Source of the DNA: Culex pipiens pallens
Lineage: Eukaryota; Arthropoda; Insecta; Diptera; Culicidae
Direction: 5' to 3'
NCBI RefSeq assembly: GCF_016801865.2
Contig: NC_068939.1
Coordinates: 72,344,100-72,408,099 of the forward strand
Length of the DNA stretch: 64,000 nucleotides
Shown here: positions 10,501-22,468 of the stretch, piece after piece
Layout of the letters: each line of letters begins with the position of its first letter
How positions within the stretch are numbered: position 1 is the stretch's first letter
Notes under the pieces: generated by a model
Told to the model about the DNA's origin: nothing
Database searches by the model: none
The model's input: only the letters and a program-made list of their open reading frames with translations
Translations under genes and position numbers: made by a program

Positions 10501-11300
10501 AATTACCGTATTTGTGAAAGTACTCAAATTTCCATTAATTTAATTTATATTTATTTAGTTTTTCTTTTCGATGTACCGTCAGTGGGGGTGACTATGGGTA
10601 AAAAACGATACACCTCTCGTAATTTCTTAATAACAAAAACAATTTAAATAACATCGAAAATCTTTCAACGTAGATTTGTTCTTAGATAGTTTACTAACAT
10701 TTTCCCAAAATATGGTGGACACTACCTAAAATGCCAAAAGTTTGAAAATTGACCCAATCTCACCCCTTAGAGGTTGTGACATTGGGTCAAATGATAGTAA
10801 AATTAAGCTCAAATACAACGATATGGTAAAAACAAGTCATCCAACAGTGTTTCTTGTTCGAGGGAATCGTATTGACATGCTACAATGTTTGAAGTAGAGA
10901 TTTTAAAACATTTGGATAGTTTTCGAGCAATTTCAACAAAAATATTAGAAAAATGATTTTTCGAAAGGTCATTTTTGGCCAAAAACGTACCTCAACAACA
11001 AAAATAAAATAAAATAATAAAAATATTATTATTTTTTCAAAGAATGGTAGAAGACTGTTATCAGGAGAATCTTTCGATTAAGGGAAAAGATTGTGGGTTA
11101 AGGAAAAAGAAAACACTTTGTTTGATTGTATAAGAACGTAATTTTATTAGTGATTTTATCGCAAAAAAAACAGGAATGACTCTTTCCAGTCACAGAAAAG
11201 CACATTACAACTAAGTTCATTTTCGTTTATAAATAAGGAAAAACAAACTAATGACGAAATTGCTTTCCTTTACAGTAATTTAAAACATATCAGTATAAAA
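7561..11300. other. Gene-free, AT-rich intergenic stretch
   Basis: No open frame here resembles a protein I know. Two less AT-rich islands stand out: 7990-8170 (ends with a run of CCCC/GGGG-containing sequence around ACACATTGGGGGTAG) and 9300-9530 (GGACCTCCCTCGGCTCCAG and a GACTCTCGCC/GGCGAGAGTC inverted pair). Both look like fragments of dispersed repeats, but I cannot name them. Weak 110-bp-scale repeats containing ACGAAATTTGGTAT occur at 10200-10560. A block at 10590-10800 contains a CACCCC-type repeat also seen near 23450. Confidence 0.5.
10119..10198. mobile_element. Short CCACGTGG-end MITE (copy 3)
   Basis: Compact inverted pair: CCATTCATAAACCACGTGGA on the left and CCACGTGGTTTGTGGATGG on the right, separated by little more than a poly-A tract. 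It appears to be an internally deleted member of the family at 5639-5781. Confidence 0.65.
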
Positions 11301-12031
11301 TGCTAGGCGACATTGTGTGTGTGTGTTACATCTTTTTTTTACTAAGCTTAAATTGCTACACCTAGTAGTACTAGACACAGATATGCAATTGCAGCTCCTC
11401 GAGCTCCCCGTGAGGTCGAGGTCCGAGCTTTGAACAAGAATTAAAAATACGATTTAGCAGCGAATCTCTTGTTTGAAGTTGCTTCCGGTACATTTGTTTC
11501 ATTTCCTTGCATACACTGGTTGAATATAAATAAACGACGTCTTTAGTTTTTTTTTTTTTTGTGTTATAAATAAGAGTTAGAACATATTATTTACAATAGC
11601 AGAATTAAAATAAAAACACGTTTTTTTAAAGACTTGACTTTGAGGATTTCGCCAATTTCTCGATTCATCTCACACTTATTGCTTAAAGATTGCGCGTAAT
11701 TTCCTATAAATGGGTTTTCGTCACTATATGCTGCGTTTCTTCTTTTTCTTAAATGTTGGTTTTGATTATACAAAATAGTTACGGTTTGACCACGTCGCTC
11801 AGACTATATCAGTTCACGTTTTGGGTGGTGCTGGTCTTCTTCTTCTTCTTCTTCTTCTTCTGACGAACGGACTTTGTATAGATTTACAAATATTGTTTCT
11901 TCCTAGAGCCGCGCGCACTACTACAAATTCTATCTAATCCACAAAAGAAGTATTGTTCTCAGAGTGTTGTTGGTTGTGTTTGTGTGTGTAAGTATCTCCA
12001 TTTCTCTCTCTCCCTCTCGTTTGGCCACCGT
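11300..12031 (-). other. Probable 3' UTR and downstream flank of the SLC12A8-like gene
   Basis: No coding frame of note. It contains a (TTC)n run at 11836-11860, short GT-rich runs near 11320 and 11975, and a CTCTCTC tract just below the stop codon. The 3' end of the transcript is not defined. Confidence 0.4.
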
Positions 12032-15000
12032 TTACACATCGTCCACGTAGTGACCGTGAACGACCGCCGACTGATGGTAGCGACGCCGCGAGGCAAAGTC
12101 TTCGTTCTCCTCGTTGAGCTGGGCCGAGGCCAGCGGAACGTTGGGGCAGGACGGCGTCACCACGACCTGCTCGTAGTCGTGGACTCGTTTTCTAAAATTT
12201 AAGATTGTTTTAAATAAATTTAAGCAACTTCCCCCAAACCCGAACTTACCCAAAGCACCGGAAAACGGCATTCTTGAGCCATACGAAAAACCGAAACTCG
12301 TGCGCCAGTCCCGGTTTCACGGCCGGATTGGCCGTCCCGACGTAGAACCACACGACGAACACCGTGCCCATACAAATCAGCGCAAACACCCAGTTCACGA
12401 GCAGCATCACGAAGATTTTAATCCCCGCCTAAAATCAAACGAATTTACTTCTTCAAATCTCAACAAACTGACTCATAAAGATCTCACCCCCATCAGCGAA
12501 GCCCACCGGTTGCAAAAGCCCGAGTACCAGTTCTTGGTCTTGGAGTGGATCGGCGGCCGGATGGGCGCGATCGGCTCGTCGTCGGCGGCCGCGACCGGAT
12601 CGTCCAGTTGCGAGTTGCTGTTGGTGCCGTCCCGGAACACGACCTCGCTGTTGATGGACGTACTGTTGGACATTCCGCCGTTGGCCATGGGAGTCACACC
12701 GCCATTGGCAGCGGTGCGGGCACCGCCCCCGGTAGCAGGCACGTGCAGTGGGGAGTTGGTGGGGGTCTGTAAAAAAAATAAAAACAAATTAAATATTAAA
12801 ACATTACTACAAACAAGATTTACAACCGGAACCTTTTTATGCTTACCATAAGAATCTACCATCTATGCAAAACAAAAAGAAATCCATTTTGTTTTGGCAC
12901 ATTATTACTGTTGCTTTGAGAGACTATCACAAAATCCGAAGGTAAAATCGCATGTAAAAGCATGCACATCACCTCGTGAGACAAGGGAATTTTACACAAC
13001 TGAATGTGCAGTTTTTGTGCTCACGAAAAAGTATTGCAAAATTACTGGAATCAAACCAAGCACACATAAAATCTACGTTGGTCAACAGACCCCTTTGAAT
13101 GACAGTTAGGATTCACATCAATAAATAAGAACATCGTCTTTTCGATAATGTAGGTTTTCCATACAGATGACCTACATGTTTCTGCGTGTAATTATTACAT
13201 GGAATAAGAGAAAAAATGTGTGTGTGATGCATGACGGATTTGGATATAATTTTCAGCGAAATATCTGAGATCCGGCCTCAGCAAAATCTAACATTTGATA
13301 GGGACTTTCGCCAAAATCTTTTTCAAGCAAAAATGTTGCAGTACTTAACTAAATTTAATAGCTTTCAATTGCCATGGGACCCCAAAACGGTTCGAATGAA
13401 ACCAAAACGGACAATGTTGTATATTTTTGAAAAGTACCCAGATGTTATATTTTTTGATGAAAATGATCTTCGAATCATAAAATTATGCTACCCATGGATG
13501 CGAAATCAAAAAACTTTTCCAAGGACTCCAATAAATTGAGGATTTGACAACTCTATCTAATGTTAACAGTATATGAATTTTGTAGCATTTGTGGACATTG
13601 TTATTTAAAATAAACTATATGTCGTCGCCGTCGTGCTAACTTGTCGTACGTGCATTTTGGGCCAAGTTGAGTCAAGAACGCCATTTTGTGCAGCTCACAA
13701 TGCCTCACCTTTCGACTTTTACAGATTCCCAAAATTCGATTTCAATCCTCAGATATTCAATAAAAACTAAAAACACTCCGTGCATTTTTGTCACTTTTCA
13801 TATGGAAGAAGTTTCAATCTTGTCGTGCTATCTTGTCACACCCTGAAAATTGCTGCAAGTGCGATACCTGGCCAAAGGGTTTTGAGGTCAGAACGCGTTT
13901 GACACACGTACATGCTCAACTAGCGTAAACATTTTCAATTATATCTCCGACAGCCAAATTCAACCAAACTTCGGGGCAATGCACAGAACGGTCAACCAAA
14001 CAAAACGTGTTTGTTATTGTTTAGATTGCGTGCTCTCGTTTTTGTTTATTCAAGGTCAAACATTAAAACGCGTTTTTCTCGGAACTGCAGAAAGCAACGT
14101 ACGACATGATAGCACGACGGCGTCGATGAGAGGAAGGTCGCAACCACCTTAAGATAGTATATAATCCGTTTTTTGCTCAAATCAAGTGAAAATAGCTAAA
14201 CATGGAATGAACAAGCAAGTCTCTTCGGCAGAATTATTATTTCTAGTGTACTTTTTCAAAAATGGGTTTTAATTCTGATAGGAAGTTTTGAAATAGTACG
14301 AGGGTGTATAGATTACTGAACATAAGATGACGAACTGTTTGATCAAGCGAACACCTGTGTACTAGACCAAGCCGCCGGCGGGTATGAAAATTATTCATTC
14401 ATTCATTAGTTTTCCTAACAATGACTAAATTTATAATTAAAATATGAAAAAGTGGATTTTTTTAGGAGAGCTAAAAGTATTTACAGAGGATCTTCAAGAT
14501 CTAAAGGTTGGTGGATGAGCCGATTACTCGTTGGTGCAAAATATGTAATTCTTAAAATATCGATAATGACTTCAACTTTTCAATAAAGTGCATGCACCAA
14601 TTTAAAGCTATGTATTAACAGCTTTGTTGATCGGACTGCTGGGTGCTGAGATACATGCTTAGAGGGTGACGAGCGGGAATTCCCGGGAAATCGACCATTT
14701 TTGGAGCTCTTGATTCCCGGGAAATTTGGACGAGAGTCCCGGGAAATTTTATACTTATTAAAATATCGAAGTAAAATTTTATAAACTAATCAGAAAAACA
14801 TTCGAAAAATTCGAAATGGTTTAAAACATTCGATGTTAACTTGTCGAATGTTCCAATAACTATAATTGAGACAAGCCCAATACATGTAAACCCTCAAATT
14901 TACCTTAAAGCATACTTAGCAGTTAGGTATATCCCAGAAATGAATTTTAAAGTTTTTGTTTAATTATTTGTAATAGGGAAAGCCCTTTTCAAAAAGTTCA

Positions 15001-18000
15001 ATTTCCATATCCTCTCTCAAGCATAGCAATTTCATTTTTGATGTCAATAAGTCATTTGGTGTTTCGCATCAACCTCAATATTAGAATATATTTTGGAAGA
15101 AACTCTCTGGCAATTTGTAAAGATTGCCTAAATCTTTGTTGAGGTTCACCAATTGTGAACATTCGGGTTTTCCTGATAAATGTAAATATTTTTCAATGAA
15201 TATTTTCAGTTTACCTTAAAAAAGAAAAAAAATCCATTTCAAATTATTGTTTTGAGTTGTTATGTGTCATATTGCAAAAATCCCGATACTGGGAAATAAT
15301 ATATTTGCTATTTTTTTACTTCACAAAAATCTTATAACAAGTTCATGCAACAAGCTTGTGCAACTTTTGAAAAATCTTTCTGTGCGAATTAAGACTCGTA
15401 AACATTTTAAACTACAATTTTGAGTCCCTAAAGCCGCAAAAAACGATCTTGTATTTGCAGATTAATAAAAAAAAATCTAAAGGTTGAAATAGTTCCTTGA
15501 AATAATGAGGCTACTTAAATAAACTGAATGAATTGTAACTGAATTCATTGAAAAGAAACAAATTTATGACCTTTCCTTTTTAAATTGTATTGGCATACTA
15601 AAAAAAACTCCCGGGTCCCGGGAATTCCCGGGAAATGGCCAAATTCAAATCTCGATTCCCGGGAAATTCAAAATCTCGAGAATCGTCACCCTCTATACAT
15701 GCTCTTAAGGCTCTGGAAGGCATCATCCCCAATCGGCCATTCGGCGGCCATGTTTTTTTTTAGAAAAACATTCAAATCTTGATTCAGAATGTTTGAATCA
15801 AAAAAAGGTTTTCTTTGTGTTGTTTAAAGATGCATTTTACATATAGTGATTATTTTTTCATCTCAATTTACTATTTCTGGACCCTGAATTCAGAACCATC
15901 ATTGACAGTCATTGCCCCAAAAGTTTAATTTTCAATTTTTGTTTCATTAGAAAACTTAAAACAGGTGTGCTCTTGGATGTTACACATTTGCAATTCAGAG
16001 ATTTGGAGGTCTTTTCAGCTGAGATCAATTAATAAGCCTTAAGGTACATATATCTAAGTTTAGATTTTGCTAGCTAGGTGCTCTTTTAGGGGAAAAAACC
16101 TACACCCAGGTTTGGCTTTTTTAAAGGTTAAATTTTATGAAAAAATAGTTTTTTCTGTGTTCTAACTAGCCTTAATTTTTCAACTCACGATATCTCAGAA
16201 ACTATTGGTTCAACTTTTCATGCTGAAAAAAAAAACTGTTGTGAGAATTATTTTTTATTAAAATATATTAATCAGATTTTCTCAATAACTTTACTTGTTG
16301 TTTGGAAGCTTACGGAAATACGGCGTAATTTTGATGTTTTGCAGGTTAAGGGGTAACATACCTACACATAGAAAATCACACAATTTCATATTACAGAAAA
16401 TGTATTTAATCCACTAAAAAGATGATTTTCAATCACTGCTGAAAGTTTCGTGAAGATATTTTATGATTATACTGAGTAAGAGACAATTTAAGCTCAAACC
16501 GAACTGTCTAATTTTGTGAGCGTTTTTCTCTAAAAAACGAGTTGCTTTACGGGTGCCAAGATAATTTCGAAATATCCAGAAATTTTTGAGAAAGTCGCTT
16601 TTTATCTCACCGAATTGGGCATATTTCTGCTCATATTGAACCAAAATAAATACTTTTTTTAGGGAAATTATTCAGAAAACTGTTCTCTACTATGTGATTG
16701 ATTCCAATATGTTTCAAAATATCAATTTGACAGAGTATTGAAAAACATATTTTGGGAACCTGGTGGGTTTTATATAGTTTTTAATGAAAAAGCAGAGTTT
16801 TATGCTCAAATTTGTTTCCGGGCAATATGTTGCTGTATTTTCATGATAAATCGCACAAATAAAAAAAACATGTTCGGTCGTATTGGGGTTTCAAGCTTGG
16901 ATTTTAGGGTTATTTCAAAGAAAGCTAGAAATCTGGTAAATTTGTTTTGGACAAATTTAGTTGGAGGTCAAACATTGATCAAATATATGATTTATAGTCA
17001 TGTATCCATCGATTTCAGCAACTTTTCTAAAGACGTCGTATATAATCGAAAAAAAAAAATCTTAAAAAAATAAAGTTGCTCTAGACCCCCCGACGGAATA
17101 TTTCGCCGAACCGCGCAAAATGTTGGGAAAGAACCCTTCTTCCATGATGCCAAAAACCAGACTTGCCGAATTTGTTATCTTAATGTTCTCGGACAAATAC
17201 ACCGTGGAAGGAAAACAGAAACATGGAATTGTGAAAATTCATGCAACTGCAGTGGTTTAAGGGAGCTTGGAACTTGGCATCGCTCACAAGAAAAATATTT
17301 AAATAATAATTAATAATAATTTTGTTAAACACTCACCGACAGATTCTTGTGGCGCGTTCGCTCCGGAAACAGCTGGTCCAGATCGTTGTTGTCGTGGTAG
17401 TCTCCGCCGGCCGCGCCGTAGTTCCGCGTCTCGTACAGCGGACTCTGCGCCTGTATCCGGAAGCGCTCCTCGCGGGTATTTTGAATGTCGAAGGTTTGCG
17501 CCAGCGCAAAGTACGAGTAATCTATGCATGCGTACGTCAGCAGGAACGGCATCGTGACGATCGGGGCCAGTTTGTTGATGTCTCCGACGAGGATGAAGGC
17601 TGTGGTTACGGTCGCGACGACGGCCATCGCGTACAGCGGGACTTTGTTGGGGCCGCGGCCCATGCCGAGTTTGCCGATGCCGGGGATGACGTTTTCGTTG
17701 GCGATGCTTTGGAGGACGCGGGGAGTTCCGTACATGGCGCCTAGGCAGGAGGACATGCTGGAGACGTAGATGCCGGCGAGGAGCAGGAATGGGATGGCGG
17801 AAACGCGGACGGCGATCATGAAGTCGGTGAGGAGGTGAGTTCGCTGGCAGGTCGCTCCAAGGAACAGGATGAACACCATGTAGAGAAAGGTCGAGGTGCT
17901 GAGGGCAGCGAGCGTTCCGTTCGGGATGTCTGTGGATGGGGCGCGCAGGTCACCGCTCATGTTGATTCCGGACAGGATTCCCGTGATGGTAGGGAAAAAC

Positions 18001-18912
18001 ACTCCGAACACGGTGAACCAGGTGGTTTCCGGACTGTAGTTTGGCCACAGGTTTAGTGCCATGTTGCCTTGTCCCCAGCCGTCGAAGCCATTTTCGGGAT
18101 CTTCGCCGGTGAAGCTTCCCACCATGAAGTTGAGGGCGGAAATGAGCAGGATGATCAGCAGGGCAAACTGCAGCTTGACGACCCACTTTACTCCAGCCAC
18201 GTTGATGACTCCGAGCAGGAGAACCGCTGCGATGGCAAACAGTCGGATGGCCCACTTGTTGTTTTCCATTCCCACAAGGCCGGCCATCGATTCACCGAAA
18301 CCGAGCACGTTCAACGCACATCCGACGGCCTGGCCAAAGCAGTACAATAGCCCGAGGGAACCGCCAAACCGGGATCCCAGCGTGTGCGCAATTAGGAAGT
18401 AAACTCCACCGGACTCAACCCGACACCGTTCGCAGATCCCTACCGCGGACAGGACGGAAACGAGCGCGATCGATACGGCACAAAAGATGATCAGGACGGC
18501 ATGCATGATGCCAGCTTCGGCCACAATCCAACCAGAACGCAGAAACACAATCACACCGAAGATGTTGATCAAACAGGACGTAAACACGCCGTCCCACGTC
18601 CCGAAAAGCACCGGTTGCGATATAAAGAAGTTACTCCGCCACCAAGGCTTGTCGCCCTGGTCTTCGGCGAATATCTCATCCCTTCCGGACGCGTGATGCC
18701 CTCCGGCACCGTAATCGTACTCGTTGCCCAAATCCACAAAACCGCCGGAATTGCCACGAGCCCGGGCTCGTTCCGTCGGCGATGAGTCATCGCTGCCCAG
18801 TCCGTACCTGCAAAAAAGACACTCTCGATTAATTGGGTCACCTTCCCCGAGGAAGAAGTGCTTCTTCGTACCTGGACCAGTCCAGGTTGTTCCTGCTTAA
18901 ACTATCGGGCAT
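12032..18912 (-). CDS. SLC12A8-like cation-chloride cotransporter-family protein
   Basis: Five coding exons on the minus strand: 18872-18912, 17337-18807, 12488-12766, 12250-12428 and 12032-12191. All have GT-AG junctions and consistent phase, giving 709 residues, close to the 714 of human SLC12A8. The start MPDSLSRNNLDW is at 18912. The first membrane segment follows PWWR (residue about 68) with the family block LFGTWDGVFTSC. About ten hydrophobic segments follow in exon 2. Exon 3 encodes a Ser/Asn-rich loop, then NWYSGFCNRWASLMG; exon 4 encodes two more membrane segments (IFVMLLVNWVFALICMGTVF); exon 5 is a cytoplasmic tail ending YVDDV. SLC12A8 is the divergent member of the cation-chloride cotransporter family; ion transport is not firmly shown, and in mouse it was proposed to carry nicotinamide mononucleotide, which is disputed. 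The 4.6-kb second intron (12767-17336) is full of transposons. The gene lacks the long N-terminal regulatory region of NKCC proteins. Confidence 0.88.
12905..13196 (-). mobile_element. Decayed tRNA-like repeat (family of 45.5 and 53.7 kb)
   Basis: Shares AAAATCGCATG(T/C)AAAAGCATGCAC and adjoining sequence with the elements at 45540-45899 and 53697-54060, and the GTAGGTTTTCCATAC block at its far end. The tRNA-like core is strongly degraded; only a GGTTTGATTCCAG relic of the B box remains. It lies in the large intron of the SLC12A8-like gene. Confidence 0.55.
13231..13539 (+). CDS. Unrecognised 102-residue open frame inside an intron
   Basis: Open frame on the strand opposite to the host gene, MTDLDIIFSEISEIRPQQ onwards. 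It is rich in basic and aromatic residues with a striking FFDENDLRIIKLCYPW segment. No signal peptide and no domain that I recognise. It could be a relic of a transposon protein or a chance frame; composition is less AT-skewed than the surrounding intron. No function is proposed. Confidence 0.2.
   Translation: MTDLDIIFSEISEIRPQQNLTFDRDFRQNLFQAKMLQYLTKFNSFQLPWDPKTVRMKPKRTMLYIFEKYPDVIFFDENDLRIIKLCYPWMRNQKTFPRTPIN
13621..14128. mobile_element. 508-bp terminal-inverted-repeat element
   Basis: Ends pair over about 29 bp: CGTCGCCGTCGTGCTAACTT on the left and the complement of CGACGCCGTCGTGCTATCAT on the right. No coding capacity. The target duplication is not clear, so the superfamily is open. It lies in the large intron of the SLC12A8-like gene. 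Confidence 0.65.
14660..15695. mobile_element. hAT-like non-autonomous element with CCCGGG subterminal repeats
   Basis: Perfect 8-bp target duplication TACATGCT (14652-14659 and 15696-15703) and inverted ends TAGAGGGTGACGA. Both subterminal regions carry multiple copies of the palindromic ATTCCCGGGAAAT (three or more on the left, three or more on the right), likely binding sites for a transposase supplied in trans. The interior is AT-rich and non-coding. It sits in the large intron of the SLC12A8-like gene. Confidence 0.85.
15704..17336. other. Intron sequence without identified features
   Basis: AT-rich remainder of the large intron of the SLC12A8-like gene. The blocks around 16180-16320 and 16430-16700 have the character of fold-back family arms (phrases such as CTCACGATATCTCAGAAAC), but no partner arm was found. 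A slightly GC-richer patch at 17090-17290 has no recognisable coding content. Confidence 0.4.
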
Positions 18913-19560
18913 CTTTGCCAGCTGGCACTCCTTTCACCCCAATCCTGTTTGCTTTTTTCTGTTATTGTTACACGTCACTAAATCGCGATTTACAACTCCG
19001 CACTTTTAAGCAGCAGCTACTTTTAAATCTCACGCAGAACGTAAACAAAAGAGAAAACTCTGTTCCCGATTTCAATCATTCATCACCCGCCGTCATCGTC
19101 ATCATCATCAGCAGCATCAGGAATGTGATGTCATGTTACTTATTTTTCCAACTCCACAAAACACCGTTTTCTACCCTTTTCGCAATCAATCGCGTTATCA
19201 CACCGCCGCACTAAAAGCCAATTTCGCGATTAATTAGGGGGTTCGATTTGATTACGTGGTTTAAGGCGACGAGCCAGCAAATTGATTGGGAAAACAACGA
19301 AACCGACGACGGACCGATTTTGCTGATGCGTTGACGATAAACTTTTTACGCCGAGTGACAGATGGGAGCGACAGCGAAGCAACGGTGAAGGTAAATATAC
19401 CAGAGTTTGGGGCGCTGACGGTAGAGTGTGAGCCAAGCGGTTTGTTTATAGCGGATACCCACATCGGTTCTACACGCAAAATCCAGATAACACAGATCTG
19501 TGTAAAAAAATTACACAGATTATTGTTCAGTTTCAACACAGAGAACAGATCTAGGCTCTA
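18913..19560. other. Upstream region of the SLC12A8-like gene
   Basis: Contains the probable 5' UTR and promoter of the gene at 12032-18912. No clear TATA box. Trinucleotide runs (CATCATCATC near 19095) are present. At 19480-19550 a small inverted pair AACACAGATCTGTGT and TTACACAGATTATTG occurs. Confidence 0.35.
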
Positions 19561-19625
19561 ACTTGTGTGTAAACACTGTTGCATTAAAAAAATGCGTTGC
19601 ATACAATCTTGCATCAAAGAAATAA

Positions 19626-20065
19626 GAGTGTGCAGGATACGCTTGGCGGCGCCACCGTCGCGACTGAGAATACTTGACTTAACTATGAAAAAGGCTCAAT
19701 AATTTCGAAAGAAAATAAATGTTAACCTCGTTTAAATAGAAAATTCACTTCTGTATAATTCCAGTTGACTAAAAATAATGCAAAAATGCATTAACATTAA
19801 CGAAAACATAACAGAAAATTCATTCAAAAATGATTTTTCAAGCGAAAACTTAAAATAGTCCCTTTACACATGTTATGTCCGATTTCGTTTTGTTTACCTT
19901 CTTTGGCGCGTAAAATTGCAACCCTCTGATGAAGGGCAGTCAGACATTGGTCTGATGTCGTTCGTACGGAATGTTTTATGCAGTGATTAGATGGTCCAAC
20001 GTTCTGCTACTGTAGACCATCATGATTTTGGAAGTGGCGCTATCTAGGCGGATGGTGCACACCCT
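19626..20065. mobile_element. About 440-bp inverted-end element
   Basis: Left end AGAGTGTGCAGGATACGC, right end complement AGGGTGTGCACCATCCGCC, both followed inward by GCGCCAC. No matching flanking duplication was found, so limits are approximate and the class is open. Confidence 0.45.
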
Positions 20066-20409
20066 AGCTCTTTTCAACATATTTTGGTTTGAATTTTTAC
20101 ACACGTTTTTCAATGCTGTTCTCTGTGGTTTCAAGTTCAGTTTACTTCAGGTTATGTTAAGGCAGCCATAACCAACAATACTAAACACCAGAAAATTTCG
20201 ACAGGGGCTACTCACAAACACTAACGCATGGACTAATTTCAGACAGGTGCTACTGACGAATACAACTGCGTGGGCTAGTAAGGTTTTGGTGACGGCCGAG
20301 CTTACTGTCACTTTGTTCTGGCACCACCCCTTTGATTTACTTTTTCTGACTTTGGCCATCTAAAAAACTTATCTGGTACCCCCAGTCAACTCAATCGAAA
20401 TTCTGAAAT

Positions 20410-20570
20410 GGGAGCGTTATTTTATTACGTAACGCAGATGAGGGGGAGGCGGGTAGGAGGCCGTTAATTTTTTTTGAAAATTTGTATAGAAATTTTGTTA
20501 CGATTTAGGGGGGGGGGGGAGGTGGTCTAAAAATCCGTTTTTTTGCGTTACGTAATAAAAGAACGCTCCC
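20410..20570. mobile_element. 161-bp MITE with TTACGTAACGC ends
   Basis: Ends pair over about 27 bp: GGGAGCGTTATTTTATTACG on the left against GGGAGCGTTCTTTTATTACG on the right complement, both continuing TAACGCA. Flanked by AAT on both sides (20407-20409, 20571-20573), a possible 3-bp target duplication. The centre has a poly-G run. Confidence 0.8.
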
Positions 20571-20865
20571 AATAGAATTCAATGAAATACCCGATTCGAG
20601 TGGTAGAAATGACAGTCCTCCCATAAGGAATACATTGTAGAAAAAAGCAAAAACTGCTCGAATGGAAATGCTCCATTCGAATCATTTACGTATTCCGTTT
20701 CAAACGCAACAACCGGTACGTACACGCAATCGAATTCCGTTTCAGAAATCCGATTGAGTTGACTGAGCTAGAGCTAACTCGAGCTGACACTGTCCCTGTG
20801 AAATATGTTGGCTGAATATCGAGCGGTCAGTAAAAAAACAGCTAGAAGTCGCATGACAAAACAAC

Positions 20866-21903
20866 TTTTGCTACGCCGATGATATACTCCTTGTTGCAAC
20901 CGGACCGACCCAGAAAAGGCTACGACGCCGCCTGCGTTCCGCAGTTATTGCCGTAGATAGCTGGATCAAAAACATCGGTTTTGACCTGTCCCCATCCAAA
21001 AGCATTATTTGCCATTTTTTCAACAGCAAACATCGAATTAACTTTGATCCCGTAGTAACTACTTCGGGTAGCATCCCCGTCAAGCAGACCGTGAGAATTC
21101 TGGGGGTACGAGTAGACCGTAGTCTATGCTTCCGGGACCACTTCAAAGACGTCAAAGAAAACTGCAAAACTAGACTCAATATGATCAAAGCGATGGCTGG
21201 ACCCCATCGAACCAACAACAGAAATGTACTACTCAAAGCAGCAGCTGCCATAGTCTGGAGTCATTCAGGGATGCCAGGTACACAGATTTGTCTGTGTTTC
21301 ACAGACTTTTGAAGTTGTGTCCAGACATTTGGTGATGCACAGACAAACACAGACTTTTTAAATCTGACACAGATATACACAGATTTTCCATAAACGGAGC
21401 GAAAAATCGATTTTTGAAAGTCACGATGGTTTTGACAATACTTCCCCCCCCCCGCTCATCAAATTTTTTTGAGACGATTGTTGATGCTCGAGTTTAGGTC
21501 AAAGTATGTGCACAGACATGCACAGACTTTTTTCTCGCAGTTGTCCAGACTTTTGAAATTCCGACCTGGCATCCCTGGAGTCATTTAACATATGGACTTG
21601 AACTCTTTGAAACCAACCTAGACAACGCCATTGATGCCCTCGGGCTTCTCTACAGCAAATCGATTCGAACCGCTTGTGGTCTCCTGCCTTCTACACCTAC
21701 TGACACTGCCTGTGTCGAGGCGGGTCTCTTACCTTTCCGATATTACCTCACTGACATGTTGTGTCGTCGAGCCGTTGGACTGGACGAAAAGGCTGACGGA
21801 AGAACGAAGGTCTGCCTCCTCGAAGAGGGGAACAGAGCCTTCAGGAGCAGAACCCACCAGGTTCTCCCCCCAATAGCCAAAGTTCATTGGATGGGAGCAA
21901 AGT
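20866..21903 (+). pseudogene. Non-LTR reverse transcriptase remnant, 5'-truncated, split by a hAT-like element
   Basis: Starts within the palm domain at FCYADDILLVATGPTQ (the YADD catalytic box) and continues through SPSKSIICHF and VRILGVRVDRSLCFRD, which fit the palm-thumb region of Jockey/I-superclade non-LTR elements. It is broken at 21265 by the element at 21266-21577, and resumes after it with HLTYGLELFETNLDNAIDAL. Removing the insert and one target copy restores the frame. No endonuclease and no upstream fingers domain are present, so it is inactive. Confidence 0.8.
21266..21577. mobile_element. hAT-like MITE, 312 bp
   Basis: Perfect 8-bp duplication GAGTCATT (21258-21265 and 21578-21585) and 14-bp inverted ends CAGGGATGCCAGGT. 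Numerous subterminal CACAGA(C/T)TTTT copies in both orientations. It is inserted in, and so younger than, the reverse-transcriptase remnant. Confidence 0.9.
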
Positions 21904-21911
21904 TATTGTAC

Positions 21912-22148
21912 ACTCAAACCCCGATGGTTTGACACCAACTGTTGTCAAACGAACGGGGTCACTTTTTAGTTTGACACCCCTTTTACACGGAGTTCACACA
22001 CACTACCAAACGTTTGTTTTGATAGTGTTCGTGAGCGCCGTGTAAAAAGTGACATTTCGTCACTTTTTAGTTTGACTTTGACCAACCAACGGGGTACAAA
22101 CTAAAAAAGTGTCAAACGAAAAAGTGACCAACCACCGGGGGTTGAGTG
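21912..22148. mobile_element. TA-flanked inverted-repeat element, 237 bp
   Basis: Left end CACTCAAACCCCGATGG, right end complement CACTCAACCCCCGGTGG, each flanked by TA (21910-21911, 22149-22150), as expected for Tc1/mariner-type insertion. Internal GTCACTTTTTAGTTTGAC copies form further inverted pairs. Confidence 0.7.
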
Positions 22149-22468
22149 TACTCAGAAAAATATATTTTTTTCATTCTTTTTTCAGTTTTTAATTTTTTTA
22201 ACTCTTCGGTTTTTGAATTCTGGTATTATTTTTTCATCTAAGCATTCTGCATTTTCGAACATTTTAATCTTTTTCTCCGACGAATCTCAAGCGCGCACGT
22301 GTGTCCAACACGCTCAAACCGAACTGTCAACTTTTCTTGAAAAGTATGCGCAACCTTTCTTGACACTGTTCCTGTATATCTCCGTTCTTTGCTTTTACAC
22401 AGATTCTGTGTACTTCCGGTTTCGGGCGATCTGTGTCAAATATTACAAAGATCTGTGTTACCTACCTG

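Noticed and set aside
17322..18785. Several plus-strand frames of 60-140 residues
   Set aside because: Antisense shadows of the GC-rich second exon of the SLC12A8-like gene.
12032..18912. NKCC/NCC-type (SLC12A1-3) identity
   Set aside because: Length of about 710 residues, the LFGTWDGVFTSC block after PWWR, and the short C terminus fit SLC12A8; NKCC proteins are much longer, with a large C-terminal domain.
20147..20359. 70-residue minus-strand frame starting MAKVRKSKSKGW, near the RT remnant
   Set aside because: No known domain, internal GTGAGT-like signals but no partner exon, and low-complexity Val/Ser content; not enough to call a gene.
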